This document shows, piece after piece, positions 32,693 through 40,862 of a stretch of DNA of 64,000 bases; the stretch's first letter is position 1; each line of letters starts with the position of its first letter. The stretch comes from Micromonospora sp. FIMYZ51 (GTDB lineage: Bacteria; Actinomycetota; Actinomycetes; Mycobacteriales; Micromonosporaceae): assembly GCF_038246755.1 (NCBI RefSeq), contig NZ_CP134706.1:620001-684000 (forward strand). Reading direction: 5' to 3'. The position numbers and the translations under genes were made by a program. The notes below the pieces were generated by a model. The model saw only the letters and a list, made by a program, of their open reading frames with translations. It searched no databases and was not told where the DNA came from.

Positions 32693-34698
32693 TGTCCATC
32701 TTCGCGATCCGACCCCGCCGTGTGATGCGGCTGGTGGCATGGCTGCTGCTCGGCATGGTGATCTTCGCTGGTCTGACCTTCGCCTGGGCCGGGCCAGTGC
32801 ACGCCCAGCCGGGTCCCGCACCTGGGCCGCCCGCCACCGCGCCTGGCGTGCCTGACCCGGGCGTCCGCCCGCCCGGCGCGGAACCATCTCCCTCCACCCC
32901 GGCGCCCGCGCCCGGCCCGACCCCGGCTCCCGGACAGCCGTCACAGGGAGTCGATAACGATCCAGCCTGGTACGACATCGGGGGCCAGATCCGCAAGGCC
33001 GTGGTGGACCTGGTCGTGTGGGCCGCTGAGCAGGCTCTCCAGCCGGTGATGGAAGCCCTTGGCGCGTCGTGGCTGTCCACGCCGGACCTCACCAACAACG
33101 AGCACGTGAAGGCGATCTGGACGACCAGCCTGATCGTCGCCAACGGCATCATTGTGCTGTTCATCGTGGCCGGAGGGTTCCTGGTCACCGCGAGGGAGAC
33201 CCTGCAAACCTCCTACGGCCTCAAGCAGGTGCTACCCCGCATCGCCGTGGGCGTGGTCCTGGCCAATTGCAGCCTGATCATCGGGCAGAAGGCCGTCGAG
33301 CTGACCAATGCGCTGACCGTGGCCATCGCCGGCAACACGATCGACGGCCCGAGTGCCGCGACCGCGATCCGGCAGGTCGTGGACGACGCCCTGCGAGGCG
33401 GCGGGTTCTTGATGGCGTTGCTGGCCATCGCGGTGATCGTGATGTGCCTGGTCCTGGAGTTCACGTTCGTCCTGCGTCTGGCGGCGCTGGTCATCCTGCT
33501 CGGGGTCGCCCCGGCGGCGCTGATCTGCCACGCCAGCCCGCTCACCGAGGGAGTAGCCCACCTGTGGTGGCGCTGCTTCCTGGCCTGCCTCGGCCTGCAA
33601 CTCGGCCAGGCCATCGTCGTCATGGCCGCCGTCAAGGTGTTCCTCACCCCCGCCGGACCGACCGTCATGGGCATACCCGCGACCGGGCACGGGCTCCTCG
33701 GCATCGTGGTCTGCCTGACAATGCTGTGGCTGCTGATCAAACTGCCGGGCTGGATGCGACAGTTCGTCCTCGGACCGCTCGGGCAGCGCAACGGCCGAGG
33801 ACTGATCGGTCAACTCGTCCACGCCTTCATCATGATCAAAACGCTTGGTGCGGCGGCCGGAGTCCTGGGCGGCGCGAGCGCGGCGCGGACGGCTGGACGG
33901 ACGGCTCCTCGTCCGCCCGGTCGCCGTCCGCCCGGTCCCCGTCCGTCACCGGGTGGACCCCGTCCGCCCCGTCCACCGCGCCCGCCCCGTCCGGGGACGG
34001 CTCCCGTCCCGCCGTCCCCGCCGGGACCGGTGGCCTTCAGCCACGCCCCGGCCAGCCACACGCCGCTGCCCGCGCCGTCCGGGACGAACGCCGCCCCGAC
34101 CTTCAGCCACCGGGCGGCCCCGTCCACGCCGCCGCCTGCGCCGTCCCGTAGTGCCCCGGCCGTGCAGTTCTCTTACCCGGACCCGGCCCAGCCGAGTCCG
34201 CCCTCCCCGGCCGCACCACCGGCGCGAGTCGCCTTCAGCGACGCCACCACCACGACGCCGAAAACCGCACCCCGTGGCGCGGCACGGGCGGTGACATTCT
34301 CGGCGGCACCAGCGCGGCAGAGCGCGCCGCGTCGGCCACCTGCGCCGGTCACGCCGGTGTTCTCCGCAGCTCCGGTGGCATCAACGGCCGGCGGGCCACG
34401 ACGTGCCTCGACCCCGGCGACGCGGCCCACAGCGGCGCGGCGCGCCACCCCGAGTGGGCACGCCGCCGCGAACGCGCGAGCCCCGTCCGTACCGCCGTCC
34501 CCGGAAGGGCGGCGGTCGGCAACTCCGTCGCCACGCCCGTCCCCGTCCCCGGCGGCGAGGCCGTCCCCGGTGGCCGGTGCGACCTCGGTGGGTCCGACCG
34601 CCGTCCGTCCCGGAGGGTTCCCGTCGTCCCCGCCGCCGGCTCGGTCGTCCGCTCCGGTGCGGCGCCCGTCCCCGAAACCGAGGGGTGATCAGCGATGA
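32692..34698 (+). CDS. TrbL/VirB6-like polytopic membrane protein with long Pro/Ser tail (668 aa)
   Basis: ATG 32692 follows the pilin stop in TGATG. A signal-like helix and a Pro-rich linker precede about six transmembrane helices (residues 140-390), including VKAIWTTSLIVANGIIVLFIVAGGF and FVLRLAALVILLGVAPAALI, as in TrbL/VirB6 inner-membrane channel components. Residues 400-668 are a low-complexity tail of Pro, Ser, Arg and Ala with short recurring FS motifs. The tail probably sits in the cytoplasm or cell wall and may bind other transfer proteins. Confidence 0.8.
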   Translation: MSIFAIRPRRVMRLVAWLLLGMVIFAGLTFAWAGPVHAQPGPAPGPPATAPGVPDPGVRPPGAEPSPSTPAPAPGPTPAPGQPSQGVDNDPAWYDIGGQIRKAVVDLVVWAAEQALQPVMEALGASWLSTPDLTNNEHVKAIWTTSLIVANGIIVLFIVAGGFLVTARETLQTSYGLKQVLPRIAVGVVLANCSLIIGQKAVELTNALTVAIAGNTIDGPSAATAIRQVVDDALRGGGFLMALLAIAVIVMCLVLEFTFVLRLAALVILLGVAPAALICHASPLTEGVAHLWWRCFLACLGLQLGQAIVVMAAVKVFLTPAGPTVMGIPATGHGLLGIVVCLTMLWLLIKLPGWMRQFVLGPLGQRNGRGLIGQLVHAFIMIKTLGAAAGVLGGASAARTAGRTAPRPPGRRPPGPRPSPGGPRPPRPPRPPRPGTAPVPPSPPGPVAFSHAPASHTPLPAPSGTNAAPTFSHRAAPSTPPPAPSRSAPAVQFSYPDPAQPSPPSPAAPPARVAFSDATTTTPKTAPRGAARAVTFSAAPARQSAPRRPPAPVTPVFSAAPVASTAGGPRRASTPATRPTAARRATPSGHAAANARAPSVPPSPEGRRSATPSPRPSPSPAARPSPVAGATSVGPTAVRPGGFPSSPPPARSSAPVRRPSPKPRGDQR

Positions 34699-35618
34699 GC
34701 CGCAGCGAAGAGGCCCCGATGCGGGCTCGGGTGCCCGCCGACATCGAGCGCTCTGATCGGATCGCGTTCGGCATGTCGGGACGGCAGTTGGTGATCCTCG
34801 CCGTGGCGGGTCTGCTGCTGTACGCGGCGTGGACGGCGGTGGCGACTCTCGTGCATCCGTTGGTGTTCCTCGCGGGGGCGATGCCGCCCGCCGCTGGGGC
34901 GTTCCTGCTCGCGGTCGGCCGCAGGGACGGCATCAGTCTCGACGCCTGGGTCCTCGCGGCACTGCGGCACCGCCGCAGTCCGCGTCGGCTCGTGCCGGCC
35001 GACGGGCCGGTCATCCCGGCTCCGGCGTGGGTTTCCACTACCGCTGGGCTGGGTGACCGGCTCCCGCTGCCCGGGCCGCTGCGGCTGCCCGCGAAGGGCA
35101 TCACGCCGGAGGGTCTGATCGATCTCGGGGCGGACGGCACCACCGGCCTGGTCGCCGCCTCGACGGTGGCGTTCGGATTGCGCACCCCCGGGGAGCAGAA
35201 CGGCCTGGTGGCCGGGTTCGCGCGGTGGCTACACAGCCTCGACGGGCCGGCGCAGATCGTGGTGCGGGCGCAGCGGGTCGACCTGACCTACCTCGCCGAT
35301 CGGTTTCTCGCCGCCGCCCCCGGGCTGCCGCATCCCGCGTTGGAAGAGGCCGCCCGCGCTCACGTGGCGTTCCTCGATGACCTGGCCGCGCGGCGGGAGC
35401 TGCTGCACCGGCAGGTCACCGTCGCCGTGCGGAGCCGACGCGGCGCGCACCACACCGCCCACACAGCGGCCGATGCGGTGCGTGCCCTCGCCGGCTGCGA
35501 GGTGCCCGCCCGGGTCCTCGATGGACCGGACGCGGCGGTGCGGCTCGCGGCCAGCCTCGACCCCACCGCCCCACCTCTCGTGTCCTACACCCCATCTGTC
35601 GGAGGTGACGACCGGTGA
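34695..35618 (+). CDS. PrgI-family / SCO6881-like transfer membrane protein (307 aa)
   Basis: The N-terminal 90 residues carry IERSDRIAFGMSGRQLVILAVAGLLLYAAW and a second helix VHPLVFLAGAMPPAAGAFLLA, the PrgI pattern found before VirB4 in Gram-positive conjugation systems. The cytoplasmic part (100-300) is an alpha/beta domain with AAHTAADAVRALAGCEVPARVLDG. The start overlaps the previous stop in ATGA and the end overlaps the VirB4 start in GTGA. It probably anchors VirB4 at the membrane. Confidence 0.82.
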   Translation: MSRSEEAPMRARVPADIERSDRIAFGMSGRQLVILAVAGLLLYAAWTAVATLVHPLVFLAGAMPPAAGAFLLAVGRRDGISLDAWVLAALRHRRSPRRLVPADGPVIPAPAWVSTTAGLGDRLPLPGPLRLPAKGITPEGLIDLGADGTTGLVAASTVAFGLRTPGEQNGLVAGFARWLHSLDGPAQIVVRAQRVDLTYLADRFLAAAPGLPHPALEEAARAHVAFLDDLAARRELLHRQVTVAVRSRRGAHHTAHTAADAVRALAGCEVPARVLDGPDAAVRLAASLDPTAPPLVSYTPSVGGDDR

Positions 35619-37408
35619 GCCTGTTCTCCGCACTGCTGCCGAGGCGGCGGCGTGCCGTGCCCGAGGCGACGGCGATCCTGCCCGGCTCCCCGGATGCCGT
35701 TGAGGTCGACGGCCGATTCGTGCGGGTCGGGAACGGCTACACCGCCACCCTGGCCGTCGTCGGCTACCCGGCCGAGGTCGGCCCGGGATGGGCCGAGCCG
35801 CTCTTGTCCTACCCGGGCCTGGTCGACGCCGCCTTCCACATCGAGCCCGTCGCGCCGGCGGTGGCCGCTGAGCGGCTGCGCAAGCAGCGCGGCCGGTTCG
35901 AGTCCTCCCGTCGGCAGGACGCGGCCAAGGGCCGCCTCGACGATCCAGAACTCGACGCCGCCGCAGGCGACGCCGCCGAGCTGGCCGCCCGTGTCGCCCG
36001 AGGCGAAGCCCGACTCTTCCGCCTCGGCCTGTACCTGACCATCCACGGCACCGACCCGGATGACCTCGCCGATCGGGTGGCCGAGGTGCGGTCCCTGGCC
36101 TCCTCGTTGCTGCTGGACACCGCGCCGGTGACGTGGCGGCAGTTGCAGGGCTGGATCAGCGGCCTACCCCTCACCTTCGACGCGCTCGGGATGAAACGGG
36201 TCTTCGACACCGACGCCCTCGCCGCAGCCTTTCCGTTCACCAGCCCCGACCTTCCCGACACCGCAGGCGACAGCGGCATGGGCGTGCTGTTCGGGCTCAA
36301 CCTGCACTCGGCCGGAGTCGTCGTCTGGGACAGGTGGGCGCAGTCCAACTACAACGCCGTCATCCTCGCCCGCTCCGGGGAAGGCAAGTCATACCTGGCC
36401 AAGCTCGACCTGCTGCGCAACCTGTGCCTCGGGGTGGAGGCGTTCGTCATCGACCCCGAGGACGAATACCTGCGGCTGGCCGACGCGGTCGGCGGCACCG
36501 TCATCCGTCCCGGCGCGCCAGGGGTGAAGATCAACCCTCTCGACCTGCCGTCCGGTGACGATGACGCCCTCAACGACCGGGCACGGTTCCTGCACACCCT
36601 TGTCACAGTCATGGGCAGCGGAGACACCGCCGTCAGCGCCCCGCTGCCCGGCGACGAAGCCCGCTCCCTCGACGTGGCGGTACTGGCCGCCTACAGGCGC
36701 AAGGGCATCACCACCGACCCGCGCACCTGGAGGAGGCCGGCACCGCTCCTCGGTGACGTGATGGCCGCGCTGGAGGACACCGACGACGCCGGCCGCCGAG
36801 TCGCCGCCCGCCTGCACCCCTACGTGGCCGGGAGCATGAAGGGCCTGTTCGACGGGCCAACCACCACCGCCCCGCAGGGGCACCTCGTGGTGTTCGCCAT
36901 CAAGGACCTTCCCGAACAGCTTCACCCGGTCGGGACGCTGCTCACCCTGGACACGATCTGGCGCACCGTACGCGGCGCAACAGCCTCGGGCGCTCGTCCC
37001 GAGGTGCTGCGGATGGTGCTGGTGGACGAGGCGTGGAAGCTGCTCTCCGGCGGGCGCGGCGGCGTGTTCCTGGAGACCCTGGCCAAGTCCGCCCGCAAGT
37101 ACGGCGTGGGCCTGACCGTCGTGACTCAGGACGCCGCTGACGTGCTCGCCACCAAGACCGGCCGCGCCGTCGTTTCCAACGCCGCCACGCAGGTGTTGCT
37201 GCGGCAGGCACCGCAAGCGATCGACGCCGTGGCCGAGGCGTTCGGACTCACCGACGGCGAGCGGGCATTCCTGCTGTCCTGCCAACGCGGAGACGCCCTG
37301 CTCGCGGCGGGGTCGGCGCGGGTGGCCTTCCACAGCCACGCCTCGGCCACCGAGCACGAGTTGATCGTCACTGGCCTGGAGTTCGCCGATTCTCAAGGAA
37401 ATTTGTGA
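35615..37408 (+). CDS. VirB4/TrbE-type conjugation ATPase (597 aa)
   Basis: The N-terminal domain (residues 1-230) is the CagE/TrbE region; the ATPase domain has Walker A ARSGEGKSY near residue 255 and Walker B MVLVDEAWKLL near 470, plus TQDAADVL in the sensor region. It energises pilus assembly or DNA transfer. The protein ends ten residues after VTGLEFADSQ, where the tyrosine-recombinase cassette begins, so the natural C-terminus may have been replaced by the insertion. Confidence 0.92.
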   Translation: MSLFSALLPRRRRAVPEATAILPGSPDAVEVDGRFVRVGNGYTATLAVVGYPAEVGPGWAEPLLSYPGLVDAAFHIEPVAPAVAAERLRKQRGRFESSRRQDAAKGRLDDPELDAAAGDAAELAARVARGEARLFRLGLYLTIHGTDPDDLADRVAEVRSLASSLLLDTAPVTWRQLQGWISGLPLTFDALGMKRVFDTDALAAAFPFTSPDLPDTAGDSGMGVLFGLNLHSAGVVVWDRWAQSNYNAVILARSGEGKSYLAKLDLLRNLCLGVEAFVIDPEDEYLRLADAVGGTVIRPGAPGVKINPLDLPSGDDDALNDRARFLHTLVTVMGSGDTAVSAPLPGDEARSLDVAVLAAYRRKGITTDPRTWRRPAPLLGDVMAALEDTDDAGRRVAARLHPYVAGSMKGLFDGPTTTAPQGHLVVFAIKDLPEQLHPVGTLLTLDTIWRTVRGATASGARPEVLRMVLVDEAWKLLSGGRGGVFLETLAKSARKYGVGLTVVTQDAADVLATKTGRAVVSNAATQVLLRQAPQAIDAVAEAFGLTDGERAFLLSCQRGDALLAAGSARVAFHSHASATEHELIVTGLEFADSQGNL

Positions 37409-37450
37409 GGGAACTCCGGGATGTTCGAGTGGTGGTTGGGTCGTGGAGGG

Positions 37451-38989
37451 TCAGTTCGAGGAAGTCAAGGGTGCGTCGTGATCGGTGACCTGGTTGACGG
37501 TGCTGGCGTAGCGGGCAGCGCTGGCGATCGACAGGCCGAATAGGTCGCAGAGGGCGCGCATGTCGCCGCCGTTGGCGTGGGCTTCGTCGAGGATGCGGTC
37601 TTGGCGGATGCGGTCACCGGAGGTGCCGAGTTGTTTGCGGATCCACCAGTTGGTGCAGGGCCGGGCGTTGGTCCAGTTGCGGGCGTGGATGAACATGTGC
37701 GGGTTGACGCTGGTCGGCCAGGTGTTGTGTCGGTGCTCGAGGTAGGTGTTGAGGCGTTCTCGGGCGGGTTCGGCGAGCAGGATGACGCGGTCGTTGATGT
37801 GCAGCCGGCCGTCGTGCAGGTCGGTGAGTTTCAGCTCGGCGAGCTGGTAGATGCGAACGGCATGGAAGGCGAGCAAGGCGGTGAGGGCTTCGGTCGCGGG
37901 ACGCCCGTCGACGAGGTTCGCGCGGACCTGGGCGAGGTCGATGGCGATCGGCGCGGTCCTGATGTTGGACGGGTTCCGGATCCGGGCGGTGGGGTTGACG
38001 AAGACGGCCTTGCGGGCCTTGAGGATCCGGAAGATCGACCGGAGGCCTTGCAGCATGGTGGCGCGTGGTGTGCCGCCGGTGGGCAGGACCGCGTGGACGT
38101 GCTTGGCGTCAATCTCGCGCAGGGACTGGTGGTCGGTGGCCCAGTGGCGGATGGCGGGCAACGCCCACCGCAGCTGGGTGCCGGTGGTGCCGTCGTGCCG
38201 AGGGCGCCGTCGCGGGGCGGTGACCGAGCCGTGCCGCATGACGTCGAACCAGATGCCGAGTTCATCGCGCATGGGTGCAGGCAGGTCGCCGGTGGCGGCC
38301 AGGAACCATCGCTCGATCGCGGGGGTGCGGTCTTCCTCGAGCATGCCTGCCTCGTGCAGGACGTCCGCGACGACCTGGGCGGAGTGTTTGATCCGGCTCA
38401 GCAGTGCGACGTCGCTGCGAAGGATCGGCGCGCCGGGGGTGTCCTGGATCGCGAGCATGATCCGCACGGCGCGGCGGGTGCGGTCGGCCTTGGTGCGGGG
38501 CCAGCCGTGGCGGTGGGCGTGATCACCGACGAACTGCATCAGGGCCGCTTCCAAACCAGGGAGCGGCGGTGGTAGCAGCTGCAGGCCGGGATGGGCGGCG
38601 AGATCACGGTGGGCGTCGAAGAAGACCAGCTGGCGATGCCCGACCGGACGCAGCAGGCTCATGTCGGCCGCGACGGTCGTCTTGACGTAGGGCTTGCGGG
38701 GCCCGGAACCGGTCCACATGCCGGCGAAGAACAGTTGCTGGCCGTGGCGGTTGGCGTCGGCCATGCTCACCCGGTCGGGACGCTCGCCGTGCAGACGGGC
38801 GATCATGCTGCGTTGCCGGAAGCAGAGCCGGCAGTGTCCGGCTTCGCCCAGGTGGGCGCGCCGCCGGCAGGTCGGGCAGTCCCCGAGTTGCGGGAACTTC
38901 TCCGCCCAACTGCGGCAGGCCGCGCACTGCCAGCCGTAGGTTCGAGTGACACCCCACCCGAAGCAGTATGGGCAGGAGTCAATGATCAC
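37451..38989 (-). CDS. Large zinc-ribbon recombinase-like protein (TnpB-like), 512 aa
   Basis: The start is set at GTG 38989, overlapping the stop of the zinc-ribbon gene in GTGA. The N-terminus has two zinc ribbons (SCPYCFGWG...CAACRSW and CPTCRRR...CRLCFR). The rest has the helical layout of a phage-integrase core-binding and catalytic region: Arg in FHAVRIYQLAEL, and a final GLSIASAARYAST with a possible nucleophile Tyr. The usual LGH motif reads LFG, so activity alone is doubtful. In Tn554-type elements both recombinases are needed. The longer frame to 39280 runs through other genes and is rejected. Confidence 0.7.
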   Translation of the reverse strand: MIIDSCPYCFGWGVTRTYGWQCAACRSWAEKFPQLGDCPTCRRRAHLGEAGHCRLCFRQRSMIARLHGERPDRVSMADANRHGQQLFFAGMWTGSGPRKPYVKTTVAADMSLLRPVGHRQLVFFDAHRDLAAHPGLQLLPPPLPGLEAALMQFVGDHAHRHGWPRTKADRTRRAVRIMLAIQDTPGAPILRSDVALLSRIKHSAQVVADVLHEAGMLEEDRTPAIERWFLAATGDLPAPMRDELGIWFDVMRHGSVTAPRRRPRHDGTTGTQLRWALPAIRHWATDHQSLREIDAKHVHAVLPTGGTPRATMLQGLRSIFRILKARKAVFVNPTARIRNPSNIRTAPIAIDLAQVRANLVDGRPATEALTALLAFHAVRIYQLAELKLTDLHDGRLHINDRVILLAEPARERLNTYLEHRHNTWPTSVNPHMFIHARNWTNARPCTNWWIRKQLGTSGDRIRQDRILDEAHANGGDMRALCDLFGLSIASAARYASTVNQVTDHDAPLTSSN

Positions 38990-39222
38990 CGGAGTGCTGG
39001 CCAGCGGGCCGGCTTCTCGCCAGACTGGCGACCGCTGGCCGGGGCGTGCCGATGGCAGCGGGCGCACAACCCGCTGGTGTAGTAGTCCTCGGCCGAGCCA
39101 CATCTGCGGCAGGGCGGCGGACAGACCGGGCCGCCGGGCCAGCACTGGAAGCAGAACGGCACCTCTCGCATCGCCGGCGGCCGGACCCGGCAGACCGTGC
39201 ACGGCTTCGGACGTCGCGTCAT
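38986..39222 (-). CDS. Small zinc-ribbon protein (78 aa)
   Basis: Four CxxC-type knuckles are visible: CTVC, CFQC, CRRC and CARC, in a 78-residue basic protein beginning MTRRPKP. ATG 39222 overlaps the stop of the XRE gene and the TGA overlaps the recombinase start. In related cassettes this region could be fused to the following protein, which begins with more zinc ribbons; here the two are separate frames joined by GTGA, so I read them as coupled genes, not as a frameshift. Confidence 0.65.
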   Translation of the reverse strand: MTRRPKPCTVCRVRPPAMREVPFCFQCWPGGPVCPPPCRRCGSAEDYYTSGLCARCHRHAPASGRQSGEKPARWPALR

Positions 39223-39530
39223 GCCGGCGGTGTGCTGCGTTGCCGGCCCAGCCGCACCACCGGGGCGGGTGCCTGGTCACCGACCGCCTGCTCGCGGCGC
39301 GGCCGTCGCGCCGCGACCTTATCCGGCTCGCGGATCAGCAACTCGGCCGGGCTGCAGTCGAGGACCGCGCAAATCACGTCAAGGTCATCGAGCCGGATGG
39401 TTGTCGGCGTTCCGGTCCAGAGCCCGGACATCTTTCCCGAGCTGATCTCCAGACCGGCTTCGGCCAGGAGCCGACGCATCTCGGTGGACTTCCAAATGCC
39501 CTTTCGGCGGCGCGCAGCCGCAGATTCCAC
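39219..39530 (-). CDS. XRE-family helix-turn-helix regulator (103 aa)
   Basis: A Cro/C1-type domain spans residues 15-70: STEMRRLLAEAGLEISSGKMSGLWTGTPTTIRLDDLDVICAVLDCSPAELLI. GTG 39530 starts nine bases after the integrase stop. It probably controls the cassette. The Arg-rich C-terminal 30 residues have no domain. Confidence 0.82.
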   Translation of the reverse strand: MESAAARRRKGIWKSTEMRRLLAEAGLEISSGKMSGLWTGTPTTIRLDDLDVICAVLDCSPAELLIREPDKVAARRPRREQAVGDQAPAPVVRLGRQRSTPPA

Positions 39531-39539
39531 CGCATCGTT

Positions 39540-40667
39540 TCAGCCTCCCAACCCCGCGAGCCGCGCTGCGGTCCGCTCGTTCGCCGCGACCCACGCCCGT
39601 TCCACGTGTTGCGCGGGCACATGCACATAATGCGTCGTCGTCGACAGCCAGGAATGGCCCAACAGTTCCTGGATCGCTTTCAGATCGACGCCCTGGCGAT
39701 ACAACGACGACGCGCAGAAATGCCGTAACACGTGCGGTGTCAGCCGGCCCTTCCATTGCGGCAGCCATCGCGCCACCGCCTCGGCAAGCCCGTCACGCAA
39801 CACCTGATCCCCAGCCCGGCGGCACAGCCCGGTCACAGGGTCCGGCTGACGCTCGGTCGGCAGCAGCGGCGCATCAAGGCGCTGGTAGTCATCACCAAAT
39901 TGATGCCGGACATCGGCTACCCACCAATCCAGCAGCGCCCCGGCTGAGTTGATCGCCGGTATCAACCGCGTCTTCGGGCCCCGACCACGGCTGCCCTTAC
40001 CGAACCGCACATGCACAGACCCGAACTCACCCAGATCTCTACGCCAGTCCCGAAGGTCGAGCATCCGCGTTTCCTGGATCCGTAAACCCACCCGCCGCCA
40101 CAACGACGCCGCCAGATAACACCGCGCCGCCGGCAAATACTTGCGGGCGCTCGGCAACCAATCGCGCCACGCACCGAAAAGCTCATCGATTTCGTCTTCG
40201 CTGGGCGGCACCCGGGCAGCGCCGTAGTCCGAGCGGCCCGGCCTGTTGAACTCATCGATCACCTGCGCCACGACCACGCCGGTCAACGCCACGATGTCGC
40301 CCTGATACCGCTCGATGACGAAGTCGAAGAACCTGCCGATCGAGCTGGCCTTGTGCTCCACCGTCAGCCGGGCCCGCCCCAGCGACCGCTGCTGCGCCAG
40401 GAACCTGTCGGCATCACTCGCCTGCGCCGTCCACACCGGACGACCCAGGAAACGGATGAACTCGAACAACGCATACCGGTCCGCCGACACCGTGCTGTCG
40501 CACGAACCGGCAGCGACGCCGCACAGCAGGAACTGATCCACCAACTCCTGCTCGAAGTCTTCCGCGTCCTGCTCCGTCGCAAGGCGCCGCGGCCCATGCA
40601 ACGACCGCACTGCCGCGAGCCCCATGAGCACCTCGGATCCGAGAACTCGACCAACCACCACGAACAT
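39540..40667 (-). CDS. Tyrosine recombinase of the inserted cassette (375 aa)
   Basis: Core-binding domain about 40-150, catalytic domain 165-370 with Arg in RVGLRIQETRMLDL, HVLRHFCAS, LLGHSWLSTTTHYVHV and nucleophile Tyr in THYVHV. ATG 40667 or ATG 40625 (MGLAAVRSL, behind GAGGTG) may be the start. It is complete and likely able to move the cassette. It is not closely similar to the element integrase at 27120. Confidence 0.9.
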   Translation of the reverse strand: MFVVVGRVLGSEVLMGLAAVRSLHGPRRLATEQDAEDFEQELVDQFLLCGVAAGSCDSTVSADRYALFEFIRFLGRPVWTAQASDADRFLAQQRSLGRARLTVEHKASSIGRFFDFVIERYQGDIVALTGVVVAQVIDEFNRPGRSDYGAARVPPSEDEIDELFGAWRDWLPSARKYLPAARCYLAASLWRRVGLRIQETRMLDLRDWRRDLGEFGSVHVRFGKGSRGRGPKTRLIPAINSAGALLDWWVADVRHQFGDDYQRLDAPLLPTERQPDPVTGLCRRAGDQVLRDGLAEAVARWLPQWKGRLTPHVLRHFCASSLYRQGVDLKAIQELLGHSWLSTTTHYVHVPAQHVERAWVAANERTAARLAGLGG

Positions 40668-40862
40668 CGGAGATCGTTCATGAATCCCGACGCCAAGTCA
40701 ACAAGACCCCGGCAACCAAACCCCCACCCACGAGCTCACCAAAGGCCCCAACACCACACCGCGCGACCCAAGGAACTTCAGACAAGTCCGGTAACTGGCC
40801 CGGTCACCGGCGCACCGGCCCGCCGCCGCTGAGCCTCTTCCGTCCGCTGATCGGAGTCCCCG

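Larger units (their letters stand above)
37409..40680 (-). mobile_element. Tyrosine-recombinase cassette inserted in the secretion operon (Tn554-like layout)
   Basis: Four minus-strand genes lie between the plus-strand VirB4 gene and the next transfer gene: integrase (375 aa), XRE-like regulator (103 aa), zinc-ribbon protein (78 aa) and large recombinase-like protein (512 aa). Neighbours overlap by four bases except after the first. The order integrase, small protein, large second recombinase recalls Tn554 (tnpA, tnpC-sized, tnpB). I found no clear terminal inverted repeats; CAAGGAA occurs at both outer edges (37399 and about 40769) and could be a target or core sequence. Exact ends are uncertain. 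Confidence 0.7.

Noticed and set aside
37451-39280. 609-codon version of the zinc-ribbon recombinase
   Set aside because: The first 97 codons overlap the XRE and zinc-ribbon genes in another frame, whereas GTG 38989 overlaps the preceding stop in the usual GTGA.
38986-39280. Frameshift in the large cassette recombinase
   Set aside because: The zinc-ribbon frame has its own start overlapping the XRE stop and its stop overlaps a GTG start, so two coupled genes explain the data without a mutation.
37390-40780. Terminal inverted repeats of the recombinase cassette
   Set aside because: Comparison of the outer 60 bases at each side gave no convincing inverted match; only a short CAAGGAA is shared.
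40353-40832. Plus-strand 159-codon frame antisense to the cassette integrase
   Set aside because: Most of it is opposite a clear tyrosine recombinase; the tail after 40,680 could include an old VirB4 C-terminus but phase does not match well enough to claim.
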